A stretch of 49,983 bases of DNA, taken from positions 1 to 49,983 of the forward strand of contig JADNRZ010000058.1 in NCBI GenBank assembly GCA_015501605.1, in the 5' to 3' direction. The notes under the pieces were generated by a model. That model had not been told where the DNA came from, searched no databases, and saw only the letters and a list, made by a program, of their open reading frames with translations. This DNA is from Panaeolus papilionaceus (Eukaryota > Basidiomycota > Agaricomycetes > Agaricales). Each line of letters begins with the position of its first letter. Within the stretch, counting starts at the first letter, position 1. Both the position numbers and the translations under genes were made by a program. Positions 1 through 9,691 of this stretch are shown in pieces.

Positions 1-385
1 CAACCAACTTCTATTCCGACCACAAGAATCTCATGTACTGGCACTTCCCCCAGAACCTTAATCGACAACAAGCCTGATGGTTCCTTATCCTTTCTAAATA
101 CAACATCAAACTTGAACACATGCCAGGTCACAAGATGGTTCAGTCAGACAATCTCTCATGATGACCAGACCTCGTGCCAGAAGGAGAAAATGAAGAAAAC
201 ACCAATATCACAATGCTCCCCGAATCCCTATTCATCAATCTCATCGACACCGAACTCCAGAAGCAGATAGCCGATGCGAGGCCTTTAGACAAAAATGCCA
301 TGGAAGCTTTGGAAACCCTACTCAAGAACACCAATGTAACCACCGGAACCACCATAAACAACTGGTCCTTTGAAGAAGGAGAACA
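1..385 (+). pseudogene. Gypsy element B, pol fragment (RNase H end to integrase linker)
   Basis: This is the left part of an old Ty3/gypsy copy. It aligns by eye to 36441-36828 of element C: the DHKNL/TYW region at the end of RNase H, the [13 protein letters not shown] tether, then the acidic linker before the integrase. The frame is damaged: near 78 a TGA replaces the codon after the QA residues, and the histidine-rich region near 150-170 is altered. The fragment stops exactly at the GAACA target duplication (381-385) of element A and resumes at 8270. Upstream pol, gag and the 5' LTR of B lie outside the window. Confidence 0.85.
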
Positions 386-945
386 TGTTACGGTAGCCCG
401 ACGGGCGCTTGCGGTTAAGGCCTTTGGACTAGTCGGAGTCGGTTCGGTCGTGCGATAGGATTCGAGTATCGTTCTAAGAATGCCACTGCGTACGCACGCT
501 ACGCTGGTATTGTCTTAGAAGAGAGCGAGAAGAGTAAGATCGTCGTAGAAGTTGTTGTTCTATTCGAAGTTAAAGAACTAGCTAAAGAACAAGGGTATAA
601 ACTACGGTGTTTATATAGATATCTAGCGAGGCTGTGCGTGTAAATGTCGAGTAGATAAGGTGAGAGATATATGAGTCACAAGTATGGTCCGCAGTAGGAG
701 TGAGTCATAAATGTGAGAGAGATGAGTAAGAAGGTGAGTCATAGATAGGAAAATGAAGTGGAGCGACAGTGGGAATGAAGGTGGAGTGGGAGTCAGAGAT
801 AGGAGGGAAAGGTGGGGCTCCGGAGATAGGAAATAGACGAAATATAAGTACAAAGAGAGATGATAGTACACGAAGATAAGATGAAGAGAGATAGTAGTCC
901 AGATAAGATAAAGAGAAGATGAAGAAGAAAAGAGTCGACGTAACA
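386..945 (-). repeat. 3' LTR of gypsy element A
   Basis: 560 bp. In element orientation it starts TGTTACGTCGAC and ends CTACCGTAACA, so the ends are TGTTA...TAACA. It is nearly identical to 7710-8269 and about 95% similar by eye to the LTRs of element C. It contains a TATATAAA-type box followed by the AGCTAGTTCTTT start of the R region. Confidence 0.95.
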
Positions 946-955
946 TTACCCCCGT
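946..955 (-). other. Polypurine tract of element A
   Basis: In element orientation ACGGGGGTAA directly abuts the 3' LTR. The G5 core is kept in elements B (near 10868-10876) and C (39445-39452). This is the expected plus-strand priming site; the purine run is short. Confidence 0.6.
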
Positions 956-962
956 ATTAAGA

Positions 963-980
963 CTGATTGACCTCAATCAG
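963..980. promoter_or_regulatory. Conserved 18-bp palindrome at the stop of the third gene (A)
   Basis: CTGATTGACCTCAATCAG has perfect 8-base arms around a 2-base centre (in element orientation CTGATTGAGGTCAATCAG). It overlaps the TGA of the third gene and precedes the polypurine tract. The same palindrome occurs at 10842-10859 in B and 39418-39435 in C. Its role is unknown; it could be an RNA hairpin at translation termination or 3' end formation. Confidence 0.6.
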
Positions 981-2218
981 GTGTTGATGTTGTGGATGGC
1001 TTCGTCGCACATGTCGTCGTCGTAGTCATAGAAGTCGTCGCGCCATGAGCCGTCGTTGTTGGTGGATGATCTGGGCTGCCATTCTCCTCGTTCTCTCGAT
1101 TCTCTGTCGATTCGATCCCAGGGGCGGAGTTTGGTCCATGGATTTGAAGGGGAGTTTCGATTGGAGGAGGCTTTCCTTTTTCCTTTCTTGTTCTTGATGA
1201 TAGGACCAGGGCAGGAGTTAAGGCGGTGACCAGGTGCTTCCTTTCTGCAGTTCCAACAGATGAAGTCGGGACAGTCTGTTATGAAATGATCAGGAACGGG
1301 ACATTTTAAGCAGAGTTGGGTGCCCTGTTTTAAGAGAGTGACGAGGTTACTGGTGGCGACGGGGTCAAGGTTTTTGAATAGATTTTTAGGGTCGCGAGAT
1401 GCGAGTTCTGGTAGAGTTGGTAGTTGGGGAATGGGAAATGAGTAGTCATAGGAGGGGTTTTTATTGTGTTTGAAGGTGTAGTTGTCGTTGGGTTCGTGAC
1501 CAGCGTATTTCTTCCTTTGCTCGACGATGAGTTCCATGAGACGATTCCTGCAGTCTGGGTCGTTGAAATGTTGTTGGCAGAAGGCCTCGAACTGGCCACA
1601 TCCAACGTCCCAGTTGTCAGTGGCTTTCCTGCGGAGGTTGTCGCATATTGCCATTAACTTGAGGATCTGTTTCTTGATTTCGTTGACGTTGTTGTCCATG
1701 AAACGAAAGTGGGGCAAGTGATGATCGGAGAACGGGAGCTTCCACGCTAGGAGGTCGTAGTCTTCTTTGGTACGGAAGATGTCGACGAACTCTTCGAAGC
1801 TGATAGTGGTACGGTCGTGAGCGGAGCCAGGGGTGACAGAGGGTGTTTCCCATCCTTTAGCTTGATAGAGGATGTTGGTGAGCTCAGGGTCGTTACCGTT
1901 GACGATGGTGTTCTCGTGGGCTTGAACGAGAGTGTTGAGGACGTCGTCGAGACTTTGAATCTCGGAGATTTTGGATGAAGAGGCTTCATGTCGATTGGCT
2001 TCTTCTTCAAGGAGGCGTCCTCGTTGTTTGGCTTCGGCGATGAGGGTTTTGGTGCGAGCAATGAATTCCTCATTGGACATTGATTGGGGAAAAACTGGAG
2101 AAGCGACAGTGGGAGGGTCCGAGAAGGAACCTTGAGCTGGAGAGTGGATTCGAACGGATTTGGGGGCAGACGAGAAAGAGGAAGAGGATGAGGATTTGAG
2201 AGCGGAGGTGGTAGTCAT
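977..2218 (-). CDS. Third gene of gypsy element A: second zinc-knuckle (nucleocapsid-like) protein
   Basis: Open frame of 413 residues from the ATG at 2218, 40 nt after the pol stop. The N-terminus is Ser-rich (residues 5-18). A predicted helical middle region (about 60-250) is followed by two CCHC knuckles near residues 300-340: CLKC-x4-H-x4-C and CWNC-x6-H-x4-C. Then come a Lys-rich stretch and an acidic Asp/Tyr tail ending DEAIHNINT. No signal peptide or membrane segment is visible, so it is not an envelope protein. Knuckles suggest RNA or DNA binding, like the nucleocapsid part of Gag, but the protein is distinct from the gag at 5923-7092. The same gene follows pol in elements B and C, so it belongs to the family. 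The frame is also open upstream of the ATG into the pol 3' end, but the ATG fits the intercistronic gap in all copies. Function is inferred. Confidence 0.85.
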   Translation of the reverse strand: MTTTSALKSSSSSSFSSAPKSVRIHSPAQGSFSDPPTVASPVFPQSMSNEEFIARTKTLIAEAKQRGRLLEEEANRHEASSSKISEIQSLDDVLNTLVQAHENTIVNGNDPELTNILYQAKGWETPSVTPGSAHDRTTISFEEFVDIFRTKEDYDLLAWKLPFSDHHLPHFRFMDNNVNEIKKQILKLMAICDNLRRKATDNWDVGCGQFEAFCQQHFNDPDCRNRLMELIVEQRKKYAGHEPNDNYTFKHNKNPSYDYSFPIPQLPTLPELASRDPKNLFKNLDPVATSNLVTLLKQGTQLCLKCPVPDHFITDCPDFICWNCRKEAPGHRLNSCPGPIIKNKKGKRKASSNRNSPSNPWTKLRPWDRIDRESRERGEWQPRSSTNNDGSWRDDFYDYDDDMCDEAIHNINT

Positions 2219-2258
2219 GTTGTTTGTAGAGAAGTAGTTGTTGGTTGAACTGGGGAAT

Positions 2259-5200
2259 CTAGGTAAGTTTGTGACGCTTCTTATAAGGTAGGAGAATGTC
2301 AGGGGCATTGGCAAGGTGAGATTCTGGTTCCCATGAATTGTGGAATGGTGTGAAACCTTTCCATGAAACGAAGTATTCTCTGTTGTTCTGCTTCCCACGG
2401 TGTTTGTGAATTCGGTCGAGTTCGTATTCTTCTTCTCCGCCGATGATGTCCGGTGGCGGTTGGGGGAAGTTTGGTCCGTGTTCGGGTGTTTCAGAATATT
2501 CGGAGAGAAGAGTGGCGTGGAATACGTCGTGGATCTTCCAATAGTTTGGGAGCTTGAGGCGGTACGTGACGGGTCCCAGAACTTCGGTAATTGGAAAGGG
2601 TCCTTCTCTCTTGGTTGAGATCTTCTTATTGTGCCCGAGTTTCAGGTTTCGGGAGTCTAGCCAAACTAAGTCTCCTTTCTTGAATGGCGTGAACGGGTTC
2701 TTGCTGAAGTTGATCATTCTATTTCTGGCAAACGTGTGAGCGGCGATAGCTTCCTGTCGGATTTTGAGGAGGGAAGCGAGCTTCTTGTCCACAGAAGGGT
2801 AGACCGTGTGTTCGAAGGCCAAGGGATCTGTGTAGGACTCGTTCCTAGCATAAGTTCGAAAGGGGAATGAGCGCGGTCAGAGTGTCGTCGGTTGTTATGA
2901 GTGAATTCAAGGGTGGGGAGTGCATCGGGCCAAGATTCGGGGTTCGTGATACAATAGATGGAGAGGTATACTTCGATTTCTTGGTTGAAACGTTCTGTGG
3001 TGCCGTCTGTCTGGGGGTGATATGCTGTGGAAAGTTTGGATTCGACATTGAGGAGTCTGAGAAGTTCTTTGAAGGCGTGGGCTGCGAATCTGGGGTCTCG
3101 ATCTGAAGTGATGGAGTCTGGGAGTCCAAATCTTTTGTAAAGGTTATGAGTAAAAGTTTGGCTGTGCCTTCAGCAGTGATCGTTTTGGAACAAGGAATGA
3201 GAATTACCCCCTTCGTAAGGCCGTGGTCCACCACGGATAGAATAGAGTCGTATCCGAGGGATGGCGGTAGGTCGGTGATTAGGTCCATTGACGTCTGGGC
3301 GAAGGGTTTTAATGATTCTGGAGCGGGGATCGGCATCAAGGTGGGTCGTGCGGGGTTCCGATTGATCTTGAACTGTTGGCAGGTGGAGCATCCTTTGACG
3401 TAGGCGGAGATAAATCGACGCATACCAGGCCACCAATATGATGTGGCAACGGCGTTGTAAGTTTCGATTTGGCCAGGATGTCCAGCAGTGACGGGATCGT
3501 GGAAGTGCATGACGATGGATTTTCTAAGTTCTTGGTCATTCGGGACGTAGACCTTGTCTTTGTAGAAGAGGAGTTCCCGTGGTCTCCTTCTTCGAAGGAC
3601 CAATCGTTGATCGAGGTGCCAGAGGTGACATTGGTATTCTTCAACAGTGTTTCTAGAGCTTCCATGGCGTTCTTGTCGAGGGGTCGTGCTTCGGTGATTT
3701 GCTTCTGGAGTTCAGTGTCATAAGGTTGATAAACAGGGTTTCTGGGAGCATAGTGATGTCAGTGTTTTCTTCGTTTTCTCCTTCTGGAATAAGGTCGGGT
3801 CGTCGTGAGAGCGCGTCGGATTGGATCATTTTATGGCCGGCATGTGTTCGAGTTTGATGTCGTATTCAGAGAGGATAAGGAACCATCTTGCTTGTCGCCG
3901 GTTAAGGTTCTGGGGGGAGCGCCAGTATGTGAGGTTCTTGTGGTCGGAGTGTACACAGTCATGTGAGGGGATCCCAGGATGTAATGCTTCCATTCTTCGA
4001 GCGCTCGATAACTCCAAGGAGTTCTCGGTCGAAGACTTGGTAGTTCTGTTCGGCTGGAGAGAAAGAACGAGAGAGGAAACATACGGGGTGTCGTTTTCCG
4101 TTGCTGTCGGTTTGGGTGAGAACAGCTCCATAAGCATATTGAGATGCGTCAGCCTCGATTTGAAATGGTCGGTTCTGATCGGGCATCGCGAGGACTGGTT
4201 CTTTACTGAATCGGTCTTTGAGGTTGTCGAATGCGGTCTGGTGAGTTTCTGTCCAGATGAAAGGTCGGTCTTTTCGGAGTAGGTCGTTCAGGGGTCTAGC
4301 GAGATCGGAGTAGTGTCGGATGAATTTTCGGTAGAAGTTGCCAAAGCCTAGGAACGACCGGACTTGTTTGAGGGTCTTTGGGGTCGGCCAGTCTTTAATA
4401 CCGGAGATCTTGGCGGGGTCCATGGAGATCTTGTTGTGTTCGATGATAAATCCTAGGTAGGCGATCTTGGTTTTGTTGAATTCGCATTTTTCGGGTTTCA
4501 AGTAGAGGTCGTTTTCTTTCATGATCTGGAGTACTTCTTTGGTGTATTTTTCGAGGTCCTGTTCGTTTGTGGCATAGATCAAGATGTCGTCCATGTAGAT
4601 GATGATATAACCGTTTTCGACTTGTCGGATGAAGATATTGTCCATCATTGATTGGAAGGTCGCTGGGGAGTTGCAAAGGCCGAAGAACATAACGAGGGGT
4701 TCAAAGAGTCCGTACTTGGTCTTGAAGGCCGCCTTCCATTCATCTCCTTCCTTGATTCGGATATTGTTGTAGCCCCATCGAACGTCAAGTTTAGTGAAAT
4801 ATTTGGCGTCTCGGAGTTTATCCATAAGGTCGGTGACAAGGGGGAGAGGGTAGGCGTTTTTAATGGTTCCTTCGTTCAAATGTCGGTAGTCTTGGCATGG
4901 GCGTAGTTTGCCATCCTTCTTCGCAACATAGAAAAATCCTGCGGCTTCAGGGGATTCGCTATGTCGGATGGTTCCCTTGGCAAGGTGTTCATCGAGGAAC
5001 TGTTTGGTGACATCGTCCTGTTCTCGGTTGAGGGAGTAAACTTTGGCGGATTTGTGGACAAAATCAGGTTTGAGCTTGATCTCGTGATCCCAGGGTTTGT
5101 GCGCTGGTAAGGTCGAAGAGGCTTCTTCACTGAAAACGGAAATCCAAGGGTGGTATTCTGGTGGAACGATCTTGGTCGGGTCGGTTTCGTCGGTTTTCTT

Positions 5201-5922
5201 GTCAAATTTCTGAGCAAAGGCTTGGGAATGCGTCAGAGTTGTGTCGATCCAGATTTCTTTGGTTTCTTCTGTCGGTTCTCCTTCCATAAAGGAGATGATC
5301 AGGTCGTCGGTCGTAAGTCGGTCTGGTCTGGTCAGGGTCGTGTTCTTTCCAAGCATCTTCTTAACGTGGAGTTCCAGTTGAGAGATGGTTCGTTCTTCGA
5401 TGATAATCGAGTCGGTTGGGTACCAGTCGGGAATCGGGTTCTTCGTGCTATTCAAGCGTTCTTCTCTGTCGGGTTCGTCCTTAATAGTTGGGGTACGCCA
5501 GTTTAGAGAGGCATTCTTCCAGTCGATCTCGGGGTTCGTATCCTGCAACCAGGGCAGTCCCAAGATAATCTTCTGATTTCCTAACCCAGTTACTAGGAAA
5601 TCGGTTTTCTTGATTTTGTCGTAGATCTTCAGGTTCAGAGTCGTTCGGTGGGTAATTGTACCCTTCTTGTTCGCGGTGCCGTCAACGTTTCGGACTAGGA
5701 TCGGTGTTCTGAGTGGAGTCAGGGGAAGGTCGTGGAGTTTCGCAAATGATTGGTCGATGAATATGCCAGCCGCTCCAGAGTCAAGGAGGGCTTGAGTATG
5801 CAGGGGTTCGGCGGTTCTCAGTTGTTCACACTTGATAGTCACGGGGACAGAAAAAGATTCATTGTGAGCTATCAAAGCGGAACAAACTGATACATAAGGT
5901 TTAGACGTCGAGGCGAAACCTT
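2259..5922 (-). pseudogene. pol: Pol polyprotein of gypsy element A (protease-RT-RNase H-integrase-chromodomain), frameshifted
   Basis: Reading leftwards: aspartic protease with LLDSGAAG (about 5790), reverse transcriptase with IYMDDIL (about 4590), RNase H with [10 protein letters not shown] (about 4160) and DRELLGV, integrase with the HHCC zinc region and D-D-E residues (MDLITD, DPRF, TERFNQE), and a C-terminal chromodomain (EYFVSWKGF...NSWEP) ending LTPKKR-like at 2259. The frame lies -1 to gag and overlaps its end. Comparison with element C shows one-base deletions near 4010, 3957, 3838, 3723, 3585, 3147 and 2825, all inside 1.2 kb, so integrase is split over several frames. The rest of the gene is intact. 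The chromodomain defines a chromovirus, which normally directs integration by binding histone marks. The single-base losses may be assembly errors. Confidence 0.9.
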
Positions 5923-7092
5923 TTAGGAAAAATCCTGTTCTTGCAATTCGGAGGCAAATTCGGCGCGCTGTTCTTCGTTCAAGTCCTGATAGAAAGTGCG
6001 GATGTATTTGGCGAAATCCTTCGGGTTTCTAGTCGGGGCGGCGTCGCGGTTGCTGGTGTTCTGGTTCTGGTTCGTTTTCTTGAGATCGCGGTTAGGGCAG
6101 AATTTGGAGATATGACCTGGTTGGTGGCAGTGGAAGCAGGTGCCATTCTTCATGTGGTCCGCGCGTTCAACTTCGGTGAGATTGATTTGCTTGGAATTTG
6201 CAAATCTGAACCCCATCTGGTTAGAGGTGAAGCGTTTGGCTGGTTTCTTGTCGAATGGGAAAGGGAAGGATTCCCTCCAACAGGCGTCCACTTCTGCTGC
6301 TCGGTCCATCCACTCCTTCAGGGTGTAGGGGTTGTATCCGTTGTTGCGAATTCTGTCCAAGATCGGTTTCTTGAGGGAGTCTTGGTAGATCCCGATCAGC
6401 AGGTCTTCCATTGGTTCAATGTCATCGTCAGGGTCGGTATGAGGGAAGGCATAGCCTGCGGTGATCATGAGGTTCTTGAAAGCGGTGTTGTGTGACTCGA
6501 CATTCCCCTCTTGTTGGATGTTTTTGAGGTCCTTTCTGGCGTGGTCTTGTCCAAGTCGTGGGGCGAAGTCTTCATTGAATTTTTTAAGGAAGTCGTTGAA
6601 CCTTCCATAGGAAACCGCGGTCCTGTTCCTTTGGGCATCATCAAACTTTCCAGCGAGGAAGCAGCGTTTCCAGTCCATCGCCTCTCTTTCTCCCTTTGGT
6701 CCTTCAGTGAAGTAAGACAGGATGAAGGCAATCTTTAGATCATCATTGTTGTAGATGTGTCGGTTGATGTGGAGATAGGATCGGCATTCGGTGATGAAAT
6801 GTTTGGTCTTTGTGCGATCTCCTGCAAACTTCTCAGGTGCGCCAAGGTTGACTTCTTTCTTCATGGCGTTTTTGAATGCCTCTGCAGCAGGGTCATCTTG
6901 TGGGCCATTGCCGGGACCAGGGTTGCCAGGAGGGTCGGGGTCACCTTGTCCTTCGTCATCGGTTCCGGGGTTGGGGTCTCCTTCAGGTGGTCCGGAGAGT
7001 CCTCTCTGGGAGCGATCTTGGACAGTCCCTCCAGGTCTCGAAGAGGAGGCAGAGCGGCCTCCTGGGGGGTGAGTGAGAGTTGCAGTCGCCAT
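5923..7092 (-). CDS. gag: Gag of gypsy element A
   Basis: 389 residues from the ATG at 7092 (MATATLTHPPGG). A Pro/Gly-rich N-terminal part is followed by a retrotransposon Gag capsid domain (about residues 85-290, with the ...YLHINRHIY... and FNDFLKKFNEDF segments) and one CCHC knuckle, CFHCHQPGHISKFC, near residue 330. The stop overlaps the start of the -1 pol frame. The reading frame continues open upstream of the ATG to about 7674 without another ATG (see the matching leader of element C). It forms the virus-like particle core and binds genomic RNA in the cytoplasm. Intact here. Confidence 0.9.
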   Translation of the reverse strand: MATATLTHPPGGRSASSSRPGGTVQDRSQRGLSGPPEGDPNPGTDDEGQGDPDPPGNPGPGNGPQDDPAAEAFKNAMKKEVNLGAPEKFAGDRTKTKHFITECRSYLHINRHIYNNDDLKIAFILSYFTEGPKGEREAMDWKRCFLAGKFDDAQRNRTAVSYGRFNDFLKKFNEDFAPRLGQDHARKDLKNIQQEGNVESHNTAFKNLMITAGYAFPHTDPDDDIEPMEDLLIGIYQDSLKKPILDRIRNNGYNPYTLKEWMDRAAEVDACWRESFPFPFDKKPAKRFTSNQMGFRFANSKQINLTEVERADHMKNGTCFHCHQPGHISKFCPNRDLKKTNQNQNTSNRDAAPTRNPKDFAKYIRTFYQDLNEEQRAEFASELQEQDFS

Positions 7093-7674
7093 GCTAGTAG
7101 AGAACGAAGGGATTTCGGTGCTAAAGACTGGAGTTCTGGTGATAGTGTAGTCCAGTTCTCTGGGGTCGTATGGTTCAATTGGTTGACTGAGGGCAAGAGA
7201 GACGTCGAGGGGTTGTTCGGGTTCTTTCAAGGGTTCTTCTGGTGTGCCTGGGATTTCTTCTGGTTCGTTCGTGGGTTCAGTAGGTTCTGGGGTCTCTGGG
7301 GATTCTCTTGGTTCGCTGGCTGATACTGAGGTGTCAAGTTCTTCTTGTTCGTTGGTCTGGGATTCTTGTTCAGTTTCTGGGAATTCTCTTTGTTCGCTGT
7401 GTGATACAGGAGTGTCGAGTTCTTCTTGTTCGTTGGTCTGGGATTCTAGTTCAGTTTCTGGGTCTGGTTCGGAGAGAGGGTCGTTGGTCTTCTGTTGTTC
7501 TTTTTTGGATGTTTCTAATTTTCCCCAGGGTTTCTTCTTTCTGAGCGGGAATCGTAATCCTCTGCTGCTAGTTGATACAGGAGAGGTAGCTTGGCTGGAG
7601 GTTCCTGATCGAGGTCTGGTGCTGGTGTTCTTCTTCCGGGTTGCCGTTTTGTATGAGAGGTGCCGTCTCGTAAA
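7093..7674 (-). other. Open leader frame upstream of gag (element A)
   Basis: Same frame as gag and free of stops for about 194 codons, yet no ATG is present. It is rich in Glu, Pro, Thr and Gln and contains a duplicated unit of about 81 nt with the peptide SQTNEQEELDT. The corresponding stretch of element C (28756-29337) is also open. It could be translated from a non-AUG start or be a constrained 5' leader RNA. Which is not decidable from sequence. Confidence 0.55.
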
Positions 7675-7697
7675 TTACGGACGGTGTGCGTTGGGGT

Positions 7698-7709
7698 AGC
7701 TAGTTCTTT
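7698..7709 (-). other. Self-priming primer binding site of element A
   Basis: The 12 bases next to the 5' LTR read AAAGAACTAGCT in element orientation. They are the exact complement of AGCTAGTTCTTT within the LTR (plus-strand 7896-7907), which lies about 34 bases after the TATA box and so at the predicted RNA start. No tRNA-like CCA-terminal complement (TGG...) is seen. This is the arrangement of Tf1/sushi elements, which prime from their own RNA 5' end. Confidence 0.75.
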
Positions 7710-8269
7710 TGTTACGGTAGCCCGACGGGCGCTTGCGGTTAAGGCCTTTGGACTAGTCGGAGTCGGTTCGGTCGTGCGATAGGATTCGAGTATCGTTCTA
7801 AGAATGCCACTGCGTACGCACGCTACGCTGGTATTGTCTTAGAAGAGAGCGAGAAGAGTAAGATCGTCGTAGAAGTTGTTGTTCTATTCGAAGTTAAAGA
7901 ACTAGCTAAAGAACAAGGGTATAAACTACGGTGTTTATATAGATATCTAGCGAGGCTGTGCGTGTAAATGTCGAGTAGATAAGGTGAGAGATATATGAGT
8001 CACAAGTATGGTCCGCAGTAGGAGTGAGTCATAAATGTGAGAGAGATGAGTAAGAAGGTGAGTCATAGATAGGAAAATGAAGTGGAGCGACAGCGGGAAT
8101 GAAGGTGGAGTGGGAGTCAGAGATAGGAGGGAAAGGTGGGGCTCCGGAGATAGGAAATAGACGAAATATAAGTACAAAGAGAGATGATAGTACACGAAGA
8201 TAAGATGAAGAGAGATAGTAGTCCAGATAAGATAAAGAGAAGATGAAGAAGAAAAGAGTCGACGTAACA
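7710..8269 (-). repeat. 5' LTR of gypsy element A
   Basis: 560 bp, TGTTA...TAACA ends, followed by GAACA (8270-8274), the right copy of the target duplication. Holds the promoter (TATATAAA box in minus orientation near 7935-7945) and the R start used for priming. Confidence 0.95.
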
Positions 8270-9691
8270 GAACATGGGAAACTGCTCTTTTACAAGAACA
8301 AGACATATATTCCCAACAACCTGGAACTCTGCAAGTCCATAGTCATGCACTTCCATGACCCAGTTTCTGCCAGACATCCTGGACAGATAGAAATGTACAA
8401 CGCCGTCACCAGATCCTATTGGTGGCCAGGCATGAGATGTTTCATCTCCTCCTACGTCAAAGGATGTGCCACCTGCCAGCAATTCAAGATCAATAGGAAC
8501 CCTGCAAGACCCACACTAATTCCGATTCCTGCTCCAGAATTGATGAAACCCTTCACCCAAACCTCAATGGATTTGATCACCGACCTTCCACCATCCCTCG
8601 GATATGACTCTATTTTGTCTGTGGTGGACCACAGCCTTATGAAGGGGGTAATCCTTATCCCTTGTTCCAAAACAATCTCCACCAAAGGCATCACCAAACT
8701 TTTACTTGACAATCTCTACAAATGATTTGGACTCCCAGACTCCATCACCTCAGATCGTGACCCCAGATTCGCTGCCCATGCCTTCAAAGAACTCCTTAGA
8801 CTCCTCAACCTCGAATCCAAACTCTCCACTGCCTACCACCCCCAAACTGATGGAACCACTGAATGCTTTAACCAAGAAATTGAAGTCTACCTCTCCATCT
8901 ACTGCATCACAAACCCTGAATCTTGGCCAGACGCTCTCCCCACTCTCTAATTCACTCACAATAACCAACAACACTCAGAGAGACCCTACTCCCCCTTTGA
9001 ACTCATGCTGGGAACAAGTCCCACATAGATCCTGTTGGCCTTTGAACACACAATCTATCCCTCTGTTGACAAGAAGCTCGCATCTCTTCTCAAGGTCTGA
9101 CAGGAAGCAATTGCAGCACACACACTCACCAGGAATAAAATGATTAACTTCAGCAAGAACCCGTTCACCCTGTTCAAAGTCAGAGATCTTGTGTGGCTCA
9201 ACTCCCGAAACCTGAAACTTGGACACAACAAGAAGATTTTGACGAAACGAGAAGGACCCTTTCCAATTACCAAAGTATTGGGACCAGTAATGTATCGCCT
9301 CAAACTCCCTCAGTATTGGAAAATCCATGATGTCTTCCATGCCACCCTTCTCTCTGAATATTCTGAAACAACAGAGCATGGACCAAACTTCCCACAACCA
9401 CCACCAGACATCATCAGTGGAGAAGAAGAATATGAACTTGACTGGATTCACAAGCATCATGGAAAAATGGGCAAGAGAGAATACTTTGTATCATGGAAAG
9501 GCTTCTCACTGTTCCACAACTCATGGGAACCAGAATCTCACCTTGCTAACACCCCTGACATCCTTTTACCTTATAAAGATGCTTCAAACTTGCCTAGAAC
9601 CCCAGCTCAATCGCAATCCACATTCAACAACCAACATGACTTCCTCCATCCTCAAATCATCCCCATCTTCTTCATCTCCTTCTGTTGCTAA
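8270..9691 (+). pseudogene. Gypsy element B, integrase and chromodomain part of pol
   Basis: Continuation of the 1-385 fragment after the element A insertion. It reads LLFYKNKTYIPN, the integrase zinc region, catalytic MDLITDLPPS, DPRFAAHAF and TTECFNQEIE (the Arg after Glu has become Cys), then the chromodomain EYFVSWKGFSLFHNSWEP. Stops occur near 8723 (TGA), 8949, 9027 and 9099, so the gene is dead. Compared with C, many CG dinucleotides are now TG or CA. Integrase residues are still about 85% identical by eye to C, and the end overlaps the start of the third gene. Confidence 0.85.

Larger units (their letters stand above)
386..8269 (-). mobile_element. Ty3/gypsy chromovirus-type LTR retrotransposon, element A
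   Basis: Complete element of 7884 bp read on the minus strand: 5' LTR 7710-8269, PBS 7698-7709, gag 7092-5923, pol about 5922-2259, third gene 2218-977, polypurine tract 955-946, 3' LTR 945-386. The host bases GAACA occur on both sides (381-385 and 8270-8274), a 5-bp duplication as expected for this superfamily. The two LTRs differ at about one position in 560, so the insertion is young. It sits inside the integrase-linker coding region of older element B. gag and the third gene are open, but pol carries several single-base deletions, so this copy would not make a full Pol as written. Confidence 0.95.

Noticed and set aside
977..2218. Third gypsy gene as an envelope gene
   Set aside because: No signal peptide, membrane segment or Cys-rich ectodomain; it has CCHC knuckles instead.
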